A stretch of 64,000 nucleotides of DNA from Mesoflavibacter sp. (GCA_017792345.1 CP051228.1:806001-870000); one strand, 5' to 3'; counted from the first letter of the stretch, positions 18,485-27,677 are shown. Notes: generated by a model from the sequence alone, not told the origin. Program-made: numbers and translations.

Positions 18485-20506
18485 ATGACCGCTGCCTCCG
18501 CCCTGAGCGACCTTCAGGAAATTCTGAAAACCTGTGACATCCTGCGCGATCCGGCCGAGATTGAGGCCGTCCTGCGCGGCGTCGCCGCCGCCCCGCGCGA
18601 AGCCCAGGACGGCTGGACCGACCTGATGGCCCCCAAGGCCGACGCAGCGACGCGGCAGAAGATGATCGCGGCCGGACACCGTTTCATCGAGGCATTGGGC
18701 ACCCCCTTCAGTGACGGACCGGCCCCGGCGGAACGGCTGCAAGCCTTACGCGCCGAGATGCGCCGGCTTGGTCTTGCCGGTCTGGTCATTCCGCGCACCG
18801 ACGAGTATCAGGGCGAATACATCGCCCAGCGCGCCGAGCGGGTCCAATGGTTGACCGGTTTCGCCGGATCGGCCGGGACCGTCGTCGTCGGCCTGGACAA
18901 GGCCGCGATCTTCGTCGACGGCCGCTACACACTGCAGGTGCAAAGTCAGGTCGATACCGCCCTGTTCGAGCCGCGGCATTTGGTCGACGAACCCGCGACC
19001 GACTGGATCGCCGAGAACTTCGGTCCCGGCGACAAGATCGGCTTCGATCCTTGGCTACACACCCAGCATGGCGCGGGTCACCTGAACATCGCCGCAAAAC
19101 GGGCCGGCGCGGAACTGGTCCGGGTCGAACCGAACCCGGTCGATGCGGTCTGGACCGATCAGCCAGCCGCCCCGCTCTCGCCCGTTGTGCCTCATGATGT
19201 CGCCTTCGCCGGGGAAAGTGCCGAGGACAAACGCCGCCGTTTGGGCAAAGCGTTGGATATCGACGGCATCGACGCGGTGGCGATCACGGCAACCGATTCC
19301 ATCGCGTGGCTGTTGAATATGCGCGGCGGCGATGTGCCGAACTGCCCGCTACCGCTCAGTTTCGCATTGCTGCACAAGGATGGGGCAGTCGACTGGTTCA
19401 TCGACGACCGCAAGCTGACCCCGGATGCAAAGTCCAAACTGGGGAACGAGATCGCGGTCCGGCCGGAAAGCGCCTTTCCCGATGCCCTGGCGGAGCTGGG
19501 ACGTCAGGGCCGCACTGTCCAGGCCGACCCTGCGACCGCGCCCTGCCTGGTCTTCGACCGCCTGACGCAATACGGCGCGCGGACGGTCGAGGCCGCGGAT
19601 CCCTGCCTGATGCCCAAGGCCTGCAAGAACGCCGTCGAAATCGACGGTACGCGCAATGCGCATCGGCGTGACGGGGCCGCCTTGTCCCGCTTCCTGCATT
19701 GGATCGAAAGCGACGCCGCCAAGGGCGGGCAGACGGAGTTGAGCGCCATCGATCGCCTGCGCCAGTTCCGTGCCGGCGGTGAGCATTTCCGGGGGCTCAG
19801 CTTCGATACGATCGCGGGCGCCGGTCCGAATGGCGCGGTGATCCATTATCGTGCCGGCGAACGCACGAACCGCCCCATCGAAAGCGGCCAGTTACTGTTG
19901 GTCGACAGCGGAGGGCAATATCTGGACGGGACGACCGACGTCACCCGCACCGTCGCCGTCGGCACGCCGACCACGGAAATGAAAGCGCGGTTCACGCTGG
20001 TGCTGAAGGGCCATATCGCCATCGCCACCGCCCGTTTCCCCGTCGGCGTCAGCGGCAGTCAACTCGATCCGCTGGCCCGTATGCCGCTGTGGCGGGCCGG
20101 GCTGGACTTCGACCATGGGACCGGGCATGGCGTCGGCAGCTATCTCAACGTCCATGAAGGCCCGCAACGCATCGCCAAGGCCCACAATTCGGTGGCACTG
20201 CGACCCGGCATGATCCTGTCGAACGAACCCGGCTATTACAAAGCCGGAGAATACGGCATCCGGATCGAGAATCTGGTCGTCGTCCGCGAAGTTTCGGAGC
20301 CGCCGGCGGGCGCCGAACGCAAGCTGCTGGAATTCGAGACGATCACCCTCGCCCCGATCGACCGCAATCTGGTCGACACTGACCTACTGACCGAGGCGGA
20401 ACGGGCCTGGCTGAACCTCTATCACGACCGTGTCCGCGCAGAGATCGCCCCGCAACTGGACGGGGACGCGCTAGCCTGGCTCGAAGCGGCAACCGCGCCG
20501 CTCTGA
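18485..20506 (+). CDS. pepP: aminopeptidase P (M24 family Xaa-Pro peptidase)
   Basis: A 673-residue metallopeptidase that removes N-terminal residues preceding proline. Two creatinase-like N-terminal domains start near residue 80 (GLVIPRTDEYQGEY) and end before the C-terminal pita-bread fold. All metal ligands are visible: Asp pair in LLVDSGGQYLDGTTDVTR, His in FDHGTGHGVGSYLNVHE, Glu in ILSNEPGYYKAGEYG, and Glu in LLEFETITLAP. The protein carries about 75 residues ahead of the usual start of the family; these may form an extra helical segment, or the true start may be an internal Met. No strong ribosome site precedes the ATG. Confidence 0.9.
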   Translation: MTAASALSDLQEILKTCDILRDPAEIEAVLRGVAAAPREAQDGWTDLMAPKADAATRQKMIAAGHRFIEALGTPFSDGPAPAERLQALRAEMRRLGLAGLVIPRTDEYQGEYIAQRAERVQWLTGFAGSAGTVVVGLDKAAIFVDGRYTLQVQSQVDTALFEPRHLVDEPATDWIAENFGPGDKIGFDPWLHTQHGAGHLNIAAKRAGAELVRVEPNPVDAVWTDQPAAPLSPVVPHDVAFAGESAEDKRRRLGKALDIDGIDAVAITATDSIAWLLNMRGGDVPNCPLPLSFALLHKDGAVDWFIDDRKLTPDAKSKLGNEIAVRPESAFPDALAELGRQGRTVQADPATAPCLVFDRLTQYGARTVEAADPCLMPKACKNAVEIDGTRNAHRRDGAALSRFLHWIESDAAKGGQTELSAIDRLRQFRAGGEHFRGLSFDTIAGAGPNGAVIHYRAGERTNRPIESGQLLLVDSGGQYLDGTTDVTRTVAVGTPTTEMKARFTLVLKGHIAIATARFPVGVSGSQLDPLARMPLWRAGLDFDHGTGHGVGSYLNVHEGPQRIAKAHNSVALRPGMILSNEPGYYKAGEYGIRIENLVVVREVSEPPAGAERKLLEFETITLAPIDRNLVDTDLLTEAERAWLNLYHDRVRAEIAPQLDGDALAWLEAATAPL

Positions 20507-20516
20507 GACCTCGCTA

Positions 20517-21062
20517 CCGCCATTTCCGCGCTTGTCGGGAATCCGGGGAACAGGCAGGCCTCCTGCCGGCGGCCCTGGGTCCCCGCCTTCGCAGGGACGA
20601 CCAACATTTTCGATAGCCGTCATCCCGGCGAAAGCCGGGATCCAGAGAAACAGGCAGGGATGTGCCACAGGGCCCTGGATTCCGGCTTTCGCCGGAATGA
20701 CGGAACAATGCGTAGTGGACCGCCCGACCACGACTGACCGATCCACAGGCTCTACCCGTCCAACCTATGCCCCCCGTCATTTCCGCGCTTGTCGTGAATG
20801 CGGGGAAACAGACAGGCTCCCTGCCGACGGCCCTGGGTCCCCGCCTTCGCGGGGACGACAAACATTTTCGATAGCCGTCATCCCGGCGAAAGCCGGGATC
20901 TAGGGAAACAGGCAGGGATGTGCCACAGGGCCCTGGATTCCGGCTTTCGCCGGAATGACGGAACAATGCGTGGTGGACCACCCGACCACGACTGACCGAT
21001 CCGCAGGCCCTATCCGTCCAACCTATAACCCCCGTCATTCCCGCGCAGGCGGGAATCCAGGA
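20517..21062 (+). repeat. tandem ~257-bp repeats built from palindromic units
   Basis: Two full copies of a 257-258-bp unit begin at 20517 and 20774, with a partial third copy from 21032. They agree at most positions. Each unit contains small palindromes of the type GTCATCCCGGCGAAAGCCGGGATCCAG in one orientation, answered by the inverse form (CTGGATTCCGGCTTTCGCCGGAATGAC) 35-60 bp later, so each pair can fold into a larger cruciform. Similar palindromes recur near 44320, 45290, 45350, 45450 and 46140. There is no gene inside. The block separates pepP from the convergent GMC oxidoreductase gene and may also act in termination. Confidence 0.85.
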
Positions 21063-21079
21063 GAAGCAGGCACAGGATC

Positions 21080-22741
21080 TTACCGCTGCGCAGTTTCCCA
21101 GTTCGGGTTCTGCCAGATCGGCGGGTCCTCTCGGGGCAATGGGGGGGCACCCAAAATGGCATCGCTGAGCTTTTCGGCCATCATCAGGGTCGGACAATTG
21201 GTATTGCCGTTAACCACCATCGGCATCAGCGAGGCGTCGACCACCCTCAAGCCGGACACCCCATAAACCCGTCCGGAGGGATCGCAAACCGCCATGGGAT
21301 CGCTTTCTGCCCCCATCTTGGCGGTGCAGGACAAATGCCATTGCGTATCCACCGCCTCCGCCAGTTTGGCGTCCAGCGCCTCATCGTCCTGTGCCGAGGG
21401 GCCGGGGAAGATTTCGTCGCGGCGGATACCGTCGAAGGCCGGTTGCGCCAGCAAGTCCCGGGTCAGTTGTACCCCCCGGCGCATGATTTCCCGGTCGCGC
21501 GGGTCCTGCAGATAGTTGACCAATATGCGCGGCGGATCGGCCGGGTCGGCGCTGCGCAGCGTAATCTCGCCGCGTGAATGGGCCCGCATCAGACCGATAT
21601 GAATTTGGAATGCATGTTCCGGAATCGGATCGACCCCGCCGAGCTGTATGGCGATCGGCATGATGGTGAGTTGGATATCCGGATAATCGACCCCGGCGGC
21701 GGAGCGGAGATAGGCCACGGCGTCGAACAGATTGGTCGCACCGATCCCCTTGCGGCCCAGCATCCATTGCAGCCCCACCAGCGCCTTACCCGGCCAGCGG
21801 GCTTGATTGAGGATCGACAGTGGGCGGTCGCAGCGGACTTTCACCACGAAGTCCGGATGTTCGTTCAGATTGGCGCCGACGCCGGGCCGGTCGGCCACGA
21901 TCCCGATACCGAAGGCTTTGAGATCCGCCGCCTTACCGATACCGGAATGCATCAGGAGATGCGGCGTGCCGACCGCGCCGGAGGACAGGATGACCTCCCG
22001 TGCCGCGAAAGCTGTATCGATCGTCCCGGAAGCGTCTGAATACTCGACCCCGATGGCGCGGGTCCCGTCGAACAGAACGCGCCGCGCCAGCACGCCGGTT
22101 TCGATTTTGAGATTGGCGCGGGCCTTGGCGGGGTTCAGGAAGGCGCGGGCCGAACTCCAACGTTCCCCGTCCTTGACCGTACTGTCCAGCAGGCCGAACC
22201 CTTCCTGCAGATAGCCGCTGACATCGTCGGAGACCGGGTAGCCGGCCTGCTCGCCCGCCTTCAGAAAGGCGGCCACGATCGGATTGGTAACCGACGGGCG
22301 CCGGACATGCAGTGGCCCATCGCCGCCACGATAGGCATCCGCTCCGCCCTCATAGGATTCCAGGCGTTTGAAATAGGGCAGCACATCGGCATAGCCCCAC
22401 CCGTCGCAGCCCATCTGGCGCCAGGTATCGTAATCGCGAGGATGACCGCGCACGCAGACCATGCCGTTGATCGACGATGACCCGCCCAGGACACGGCCGC
22501 GGTCATGCTTCAGCGACCGGCCGCCCAACCCTAGCTCGGCTTCTCCCTGGTAGGCCCAGTTATGGCGCTTCTGGGTCAGGGCGACACCCATGGCGGACGG
22601 CATACGCAGGGTCCAATGGCGATCCGGCGGACCGGCTTCCAGCAGCAGGACCTTATGCTTCCCATCCGCCGTCAGCCGATTGGCCAGAACGCAGCCGGCG
22701 GAACCGGCGCCGACGATGATGAAATCCGGATCGAACCCCAT
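21080..22741 (-). CDS. GMC-family FAD oxidoreductase, choline-dehydrogenase-like
   Basis: A 553-residue flavoprotein alcohol oxidoreductase. FIIVGAGSAGCVLANRLTADG is the N-terminal dinucleotide fold. HDRGRVLGGSSSINGMVCVRG is GMC signature 1, and SSGAVGTPHLLMHSGIG is signature 2. The C-terminal VDTQWHLSCTAKMGAESDP and VVNGNTNCPTLMMAEKLSD hold the catalytic His region. It resembles BetA-type choline dehydrogenases and relatives acting on other alcohols, so the substrate is uncertain. It follows the Rieske oxygenase gene by six bases, so the two share an operon facing away from the GlxA-type regulator. Confidence 0.9.
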   Translation of the reverse strand: MGFDPDFIIVGAGSAGCVLANRLTADGKHKVLLLEAGPPDRHWTLRMPSAMGVALTQKRHNWAYQGEAELGLGGRSLKHDRGRVLGGSSSINGMVCVRGHPRDYDTWRQMGCDGWGYADVLPYFKRLESYEGGADAYRGGDGPLHVRRPSVTNPIVAAFLKAGEQAGYPVSDDVSGYLQEGFGLLDSTVKDGERWSSARAFLNPAKARANLKIETGVLARRVLFDGTRAIGVEYSDASGTIDTAFAAREVILSSGAVGTPHLLMHSGIGKAADLKAFGIGIVADRPGVGANLNEHPDFVVKVRCDRPLSILNQARWPGKALVGLQWMLGRKGIGATNLFDAVAYLRSAAGVDYPDIQLTIMPIAIQLGGVDPIPEHAFQIHIGLMRAHSRGEITLRSADPADPPRILVNYLQDPRDREIMRRGVQLTRDLLAQPAFDGIRRDEIFPGPSAQDDEALDAKLAEAVDTQWHLSCTAKMGAESDPMAVCDPSGRVYGVSGLRVVDASLMPMVVNGNTNCPTLMMAEKLSDAILGAPPLPREDPPIWQNPNWETAQR

Positions 22742-22747
22742 CCCGGT

Positions 22748-23917
22748 CTATTCCGCCGCCGCGCGTTGCGGGGCAGGCGCCTTGCCGGTCAGGGCGTCAT
22801 GGATCAGCACATGGAAATGGTGCAGCAGATGCTCGCTGTTCGGCCCGCGCTCGGCGTCGATCATGTAACGGCCCTGATCGAAACCGAAGGACCGCAGACC
22901 GCGCTGAACATAAAGGTTCAGATCAATATCCTCCGGCCCCAACTGGGTGTTGAACCAGTCGATGGCCGCCTTGCTGAGGTCGCCCGGCTCCCGCGATTTC
23001 GGTGCGTAATGGCCGAAGCGCAGCAGCGTCTTTTCCGGCCCGATGGGGATCGAATTGAACGTCCCGACCACATCGGCATAGGGGAAGGCATAGATCGTCG
23101 TCATCGGCCAGAGCTGGATATTATAGAACCAGTCGGTCTGATAGTGCTGACCCGCGACCGGATGACCGAAAGCCGTCTCCACCTCCCGGGGCGGCCCCTT
23201 GAAATCCCACCATTTGCCGTTGGCCGTCAGGGTATAGCCGTCGAAATCGATCAAGGACGCCAGTTCCCGGTGAACCGGCCCGGACAGTTTGAAGTGATAG
23301 CCCTCGATGGCGTTGTCGGTGATCACCTTCCAGTTGGCGTCGACGACATAGTCGACCTCCTCCACGAAACGCAGATTGTTGAGGTCCGGCAGGAAGGGGC
23401 TCATCGCTTCCACCGCGCCGTCGAACTCCTCCGCGACCGGGGTGGCGTTCGGGTCCATGTTCACATACCAGAACCCGCCGTAGTTCTCGCAGCGTACGGG
23501 CTTCAGGCCGTATTGCGTCGGGTCGAACCCTTCCAGGGTCTCGCTGCGCGGGGCGGCGCGCAGGGAACCGTCCAGCTTATAAGCCCAGGCATGGTACGGG
23601 CAGACGATCATGCGGCGGATCTGACCCCGTCGCTCCTGGATCAGCTGCGTCCCACGATGCTGACAAACATTGTAGAAGGCCTTCACCGATCCGTCGTCGC
23701 TGCGGATGATCAGGATGCTCTGATCCAGCATGTCGAATTTCACGAAGTCGCCGACCGACTCGATCTCACTGTCGTGGCATGCGCAGTGCCAGGACGGATA
23801 GAAGATCGTCTCGGCCTCGCGTTCGAAGATGTCGCGGTCATAGTAATAGCGCGACGGCAGCGTCAGCGCGGTTTCTGGGCGGTCCCAATGCCATTCGGTC
23901 GCTTTCTCCGGTCCCAT
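22748..23917 (-). CDS. Rieske-type ring-hydroxylating / demethylating oxygenase, alpha subunit
   Basis: A 389-residue non-heme iron oxygenase. The Rieske [2Fe-2S] ligands are Cys85, His87, Cys106 and His109 in NVCQHRGTQ and VCPYHAW. The mononuclear iron site is in DNAIEGYHFKLSGPVH, with His208 and His216. The family hydroxylates aromatics but also demethylates glycine betaine, stachydrine or carnitine. Pairing with a choline-dehydrogenase-like enzyme and a GlxA/AraC regulator favours a quaternary-amine substrate, which is inference. No reductase partner is encoded beside it. The ATG at 23917 fits the family N terminus; the open frame upstream crosses the promoter region. Confidence 0.88.
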   Translation of the reverse strand: MGPEKATEWHWDRPETALTLPSRYYYDRDIFEREAETIFYPSWHCACHDSEIESVGDFVKFDMLDQSILIIRSDDGSVKAFYNVCQHRGTQLIQERRGQIRRMIVCPYHAWAYKLDGSLRAAPRSETLEGFDPTQYGLKPVRCENYGGFWYVNMDPNATPVAEEFDGAVEAMSPFLPDLNNLRFVEEVDYVVDANWKVITDNAIEGYHFKLSGPVHRELASLIDFDGYTLTANGKWWDFKGPPREVETAFGHPVAGQHYQTDWFYNIQLWPMTTIYAFPYADVVGTFNSIPIGPEKTLLRFGHYAPKSREPGDLSKAAIDWFNTQLGPEDIDLNLYVQRGLRSFGFDQGRYMIDAERGPNSEHLLHHFHVLIHDALTGKAPAPQRAAAE

Positions 23918-24007
23918 GGCGGCGTCTCTCCTTCGGTTGGAAATGCGTGGCTGACAGGACGCTACTCCGAAAGCACCGCCATACTTTTCTGTTATAGACA
24001 AAACTGT

Positions 24008-24029
24008 GTCGATATTTGTTAATATCGAC
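24008..24029 (+). promoter_or_regulatory. perfect inverted repeat overlying the GlxA-regulator start region
   Basis: GTCGATATT and AATATCGAC form 9-bp perfect arms with a TGTT spacer, ending two bases before the regulator ATG. No ribosome site is visible between them. It may be the operator of the divergent regulator-oxygenase promoter region (autoregulation), or an RNA hairpin that hides the start. The 114-bp spacer separates the Rieske oxygenase gene from the regulator. Confidence 0.6.
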
Positions 24030-24031
24030 GA

Positions 24032-25009
24032 ATGACCCAACGCGCCGTTTTCATCGTCTATCCTGGATTCAGCCTGACGACCCTGGCCGTCCTGACGGAC
24101 GCCTTCTTCGTCGCCAATTGGCAATCGGGACGGCCGGTCTACCGCTGGACCGTCGCCATCCCGGAAAGAACCGCCGCACGGGGGTTCAGCAATATCGCCG
24201 TCGACGCGGTTCCACTGGACGGCCTGAACCCGCGCGAAGCGGACATCGTGCTGGCGCTCAGCAGCTTCGATCCCTATGGTCTGGCCGACGCCAAGGGGGT
24301 GACGGCCTTCCTGCGCGCCGCCCACCGGTTCGGGGCACGCATTGCCGGCGTCGAGACCGGCAGCGTTACCCTCGCCCGGGCAGGGCTATTGGATGGACGG
24401 CCCGCCGCCATTCATTGGGCCAACCGCGACGGTTTCGCGGAAACCTTCCCGGGCATCCCCGTCAGCGACAGGCCGGTTGAGCGCGCCGGGCGCTGCCTGA
24501 CCTGCGCCGGGGCCTCCTCCGCCGTCGATCTGGCGCTGGCATTGATCGAGGAGGATGGCGGTCCCAATCTGGCCCGGATCGTCTCCGCCCACATGCTGCG
24601 CCCGGCCGGACTGGCCCAGGCGGGCGCCAATGCCGCACCGGGCCCGGGCGACGACGCGCTGGTCACGCGCGCGCTGCGGGTGATGGAGGATCATATCGAC
24701 GCCCCCCTGCCCCTGTCGCGGATCGCAGCGCAGGTCGCCACCACGCAGAAGACCCTGGAGCGCCGCTTTCGCCGCGCCCTGGGCCGGACGCCCGGCGACC
24801 ATTACCTGACCCTGCGCCTGACCCGGGCCCAGAACCTGCTGCAACAGACAAGTCTGTCCGTCGGCGAAATCGCCGCCGATACCGGGTTCGAAAGCCTGCC
24901 TAGTTTCTCCCGCGCATACCGCGCGCGTTTCGGCATTGCGCCCAGCCGGGACCGAGTTCAGACGGAAACAGCGCCGGTACCGCGCGTTTCGACCCTATTG
25001 AAGGGCTAA
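24032..25009 (+). CDS. GlxA-family transcription factor (DJ-1/PfpI domain plus AraC HTH)
   Basis: A 325-residue regulator. Residues ~1-190 form a DJ-1/PfpI-like (class I amidotransferase-like) sensor domain starting RAVFIVYPGFSLTTLAVLTD. Residues ~215-310 form an AraC HTH pair: LPLSRIAAQVATTQKTLERR with FRRALGRTPGDHY, then LSVGEIAADTGFESLPSFSR and YRARFG. Relatives include GbdR, CdhR and ArgR, which respond to betaine, carnitine or arginine, so a small nitrogenous inducer is plausible. It is divergent from the Rieske-GMC operon, its probable target. Its last four bases overlap the end of the convergent DnaB-like gene. Confidence 0.88.
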   Translation: MTQRAVFIVYPGFSLTTLAVLTDAFFVANWQSGRPVYRWTVAIPERTAARGFSNIAVDAVPLDGLNPREADIVLALSSFDPYGLADAKGVTAFLRAAHRFGARIAGVETGSVTLARAGLLDGRPAAIHWANRDGFAETFPGIPVSDRPVERAGRCLTCAGASSAVDLALALIEEDGGPNLARIVSAHMLRPAGLAQAGANAAPGPGDDALVTRALRVMEDHIDAPLPLSRIAAQVATTQKTLERRFRRALGRTPGDHYLTLRLTRAQNLLQQTSLSVGEIAADTGFESLPSFSRAYRARFGIAPSRDRVQTETAPVPRVSTLLKG

Positions 25010-25719
25010 TGGATCGCCTCGAAGCGCGACTGCCCCTTATTCAAGAAACAGGCCTTGGTGAAGAGCCGCAAGTCGACCGGGTTCGGCAGGCGAATGTCCG
25101 ACAGGTCCGGCAGCGGCTTGTCCGCCGTTTCGAAGGCGCGGTCGATCTGGGACAGAAAAATCAGGATCATCCCGCGCGCCAGCGCAAATCGCCGCAGACT
25201 GTCGATCTGATCGGCCAGCGTCGGCGTGTCGCGGCGTTGATCCATTAACTGCAGGTAGTCGATGACCGCAAGCGACCCATGGGGCAGATCGGACAGGCGC
25301 GCGACGATCCTGTCGGCGCCGAGAGCATCTGTCGTATCGATCCAAAGGCCATCGTTCAGGTCGGCTTCCCGGCCCCCCGCCGCAACGTATCGCGCCCGTG
25401 CCTCCGCCTCGGTGTATTCGAAGGTGAAGAAGATGCCCTGCCCGCCGGACTTCAGATGCTCGGCCAGAAACTCCAGCGCCATGACAGTCTTGCCGTGACC
25501 CGGCCGCGCGGCGATCAACAGCAGGTCGCCTGGATCGAGACGGGAGAGATAGTCGGTAACGGGATGGGCCTGCGCGGCCCTTGCCGCCAGCAGCGACCAG
25601 CTTTCGTAGCCTTCCTGCCGGGCAATGTCGTCCAGGGCCGCATGCAGAGGGATCGTTTGGTCGCGGGCAATCTGCTTCGCGCGGCGCTTCAAACGGAAAA
25701 TCGGTGCGGAAAGACGCAT
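25006..25719 (-). CDS. solitary DnaB-like RecA-fold ATPase
   Basis: A 237-residue protein with the C-terminal core of DnaB-type helicases but no DnaB N-terminal domain. It has Walker A in LLLIAARPGHGKTVMALEFL and Walker B in SLAVIDYLQLMDQR. A helicase H3/H4-like stretch IFLSQIDRAFE follows, and a basic N-terminal segment MRLSAPIFRLKRRAKQIARD precedes. The role is unknown; such single-domain proteins occur in alphaproteobacteria and might act on DNA or as regulatory ATPases. The ATG at 25719 follows GGAGG at seven bases, which decides the start. It lies alone, convergent with the GlxA regulator gene. Confidence 0.8.
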   Translation of the reverse strand: MRLSAPIFRLKRRAKQIARDQTIPLHAALDDIARQEGYESWSLLAARAAQAHPVTDYLSRLDPGDLLLIAARPGHGKTVMALEFLAEHLKSGGQGIFFTFEYTEAEARARYVAAGGREADLNDGLWIDTTDALGADRIVARLSDLPHGSLAVIDYLQLMDQRRDTPTLADQIDSLRRFALARGMILIFLSQIDRAFETADKPLPDLSDIRLPNPVDLRLFTKACFLNKGQSRFEAIH

Positions 25720-25891
25720 CAGGGAACCTCCAGTTCCGGACAGGTGCCGCAATCCCTCCTTATGCGTCCCGCCCGAAATGGTCGGTTCGAAAGATCATGC
25801 ACCCTGCAGGTCGACTGCTTCCCGGATGGAGGGAGGGGGCGCGGGCCACGCCTGCCGACAGGGTAACGCATCGCGTGGCAACCGCCAAAGA

Positions 25892-25915
25892 AAAGGCGGC
25901 CCGAAGACCGCCTTT
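25892..25915 (-). terminator. Rho-independent terminator of the ETF-QO gene
   Basis: On the minus strand AAAGGCGG pairs with CCGCCTTT around a TTCG-containing loop, followed by TCTTT. It lies 21 bases after the stop codon of the electron-transfer-flavoprotein oxidoreductase gene. Confidence 0.85.
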
Positions 25916-25935
25916 CCTGAACCATATCATCCGAC

Positions 25936-27588
25936 CTACATATTCGGGTAGGTCGGGCCTTCGCCACCCTGCGGGACGACCCAGTGGATGTTCTGGGTCG
26001 GATCCTTGATGTCGCAGGTTTTGCAGTGGACGCAGTTCTGGGCGTTGATCTGCAGGCGCGGGTTCGACCCGTCATCCTCGCGGACGATCTCGTAAACCCC
26101 GGCCGGACAGTAGCGCTGCGCCGGTTCGTCATATTGCGCCAGATTGACCTCCACCGGCACGGACGCGTCTTTCAGCGTCAGGTGGACCGGCTGGTCTTCC
26201 TCATGGTTCGTGCCCGAGAAGGAAACATTGGTCAGACGATCGAAGCTGATCACCCCGTCCGGCTTCGGGTAGTCGATCTTCGGACACTGATCCGCCGGCT
26301 TCAGGGACTTGTGGTCCGGACCGTGGTGGCTGATCGTCCAGGGCGCCTTGCCCCGGAACAGCACCGTGTCGATGGCGGAGTAGAAGAAGGCGGGCCAGAA
26401 GCCCCATTTGAAGGACGGGCGGATGTTTCGGACGCTGTAAAGCTCATCCCAGACCCAGGTTTTCTTCAGCGCCTCCGGATAGGCGGTGATTTCGCGCGGG
26501 GCCTCGCCCTCGCCGGTCAGAGCCTCGAACAGCGCCTCGGCGGCCGTCATGCCGGACTTCATCGCGGTATGCGTGCCCTTGATCTTCGGCACGTTCAGGA
26601 AGCCCGCCTCGCAACCGACCAGACAGCCGCCCGGGAAGGTCAGTTTCGGGATCGACTGGAACCCGCCTTCGTTCAGGGCGCGGGCGCCATAGGAAATGCG
26701 TTTGCCGCCTTCCAGCACCTTCTTCACTGCGGGGTGATGCTTGAAGCGTTGGAATTCCATATAGGGGAAGAGATGCGGGTTCTCGTAGTCGAGGCCGATC
26801 ACGAAGCCTATCGAAACCTGATTGCCCTCCAGATGATACATGAAGGATCCGCCATAGGTCTTCGTATCCATCGGCCAGCCGGTCGTATGCACGATCTTGC
26901 CCGGCTCCGACTTCGCGGGATCGATTTCCCACAATTCCTTGATCCCGATGCCGTAGGTCTGCACCTCGGCGTCCTGGCGCAGGTCGAACTTCTCCATCAG
27001 CAGCTTGCCGAGGTGACCGCGGCAGCCTTCGGAGAACACGGTCTGCTTGGCATGCAGTTCCATACCGACCTGGAACATCGGACCTTCACTGCCGTCCTTC
27101 AGGCGGCCCATATCGCCGGTCGCGACGCCCTTCACGCTGCCGTCCTCGTGATACAGGATCTCGGCGGCGGCGAAGCCGGGATAGATTTCCACGCCCATCG
27201 CCTCGGCCTGCTCGCCCAGCCAGCGGCAGAGGTTGCCCAGCGAGATGATGTAATTGCCGTGGTTGTTCATCTGCGGCGGCGTCGGCAGGCGGAAGGACCG
27301 GGTTTCGGTCAGAAACAGGAAATGGTCGTCCTTGGCCGGGGTGTCGAGCGGCGCGCCCTTTTCCTTCCAGTCCGGGATCAACTCGTTCAGCGCACGCGGC
27401 TCCAGCACCGCGCCGGACAGGATATGCGCGCCCACTTCCGCGCCCTTTTCAATGACGCAGACGGCGATTTCCTTGCCGGTTTCCTGTTCCAACTGCTTCA
27501 AGCGGATCGCGGTGGCCAGACCGGACGGGCCCGCGCCCACGATCACCACATCATATTCCATGCTTTCGCGTTCGACCGCTTCGGACAT
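25936..27588 (-). CDS. etfD: electron transfer flavoprotein-ubiquinone oxidoreductase
   Basis: A 550-residue membrane-associated enzyme that takes electrons from ETF and reduces ubiquinone, linking acyl-CoA and methylated-amine dehydrogenases to the respiratory chain. It has an N-terminal FAD fold ([19 protein letters not shown]), a central [20 protein letters not shown] stretch, and a C-terminal ferredoxin-like site (RYCPAGVYE and [17 protein letters not shown]) holding one [4Fe-4S] cluster. Length matches the family. A terminator follows. The dimethylglycine-dehydrogenase-like gene at 38.7 kb is a plausible electron source through ETF, although the etfAB genes are not in the window. Confidence 0.96.
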   Translation of the reverse strand: MSEAVERESMEYDVVIVGAGPSGLATAIRLKQLEQETGKEIAVCVIEKGAEVGAHILSGAVLEPRALNELIPDWKEKGAPLDTPAKDDHFLFLTETRSFRLPTPPQMNNHGNYIISLGNLCRWLGEQAEAMGVEIYPGFAAAEILYHEDGSVKGVATGDMGRLKDGSEGPMFQVGMELHAKQTVFSEGCRGHLGKLLMEKFDLRQDAEVQTYGIGIKELWEIDPAKSEPGKIVHTTGWPMDTKTYGGSFMYHLEGNQVSIGFVIGLDYENPHLFPYMEFQRFKHHPAVKKVLEGGKRISYGARALNEGGFQSIPKLTFPGGCLVGCEAGFLNVPKIKGTHTAMKSGMTAAEALFEALTGEGEAPREITAYPEALKKTWVWDELYSVRNIRPSFKWGFWPAFFYSAIDTVLFRGKAPWTISHHGPDHKSLKPADQCPKIDYPKPDGVISFDRLTNVSFSGTNHEEDQPVHLTLKDASVPVEVNLAQYDEPAQRYCPAGVYEIVREDDGSNPRLQINAQNCVHCKTCDIKDPTQNIHWVVPQGGEGPTYPNM

Positions 27589-27677
27589 TCTACCGACCCC
27601 TTATCCTTGATCTTGGAACGCATCGCTTGGCGTCCCCCAATTCGGCAGGCACAATAAAGAAGGACGCTGAAAAGGCA

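Noticed and set aside
20517-21062. CRISPR array
   Set aside because: Units are ~257 bp and near-identical throughout, not short repeats with unique spacers, and no cas gene is near.
22562-24022. 486-residue plus-strand frame across the GMC and Rieske genes
   Set aside because: Antisense to two well-supported enzymes and has no family resemblance.
25984-27657. 557-residue frame antisense to the ETF-QO gene
   Set aside because: Shadow of a strongly conserved enzyme; no start region or domain.
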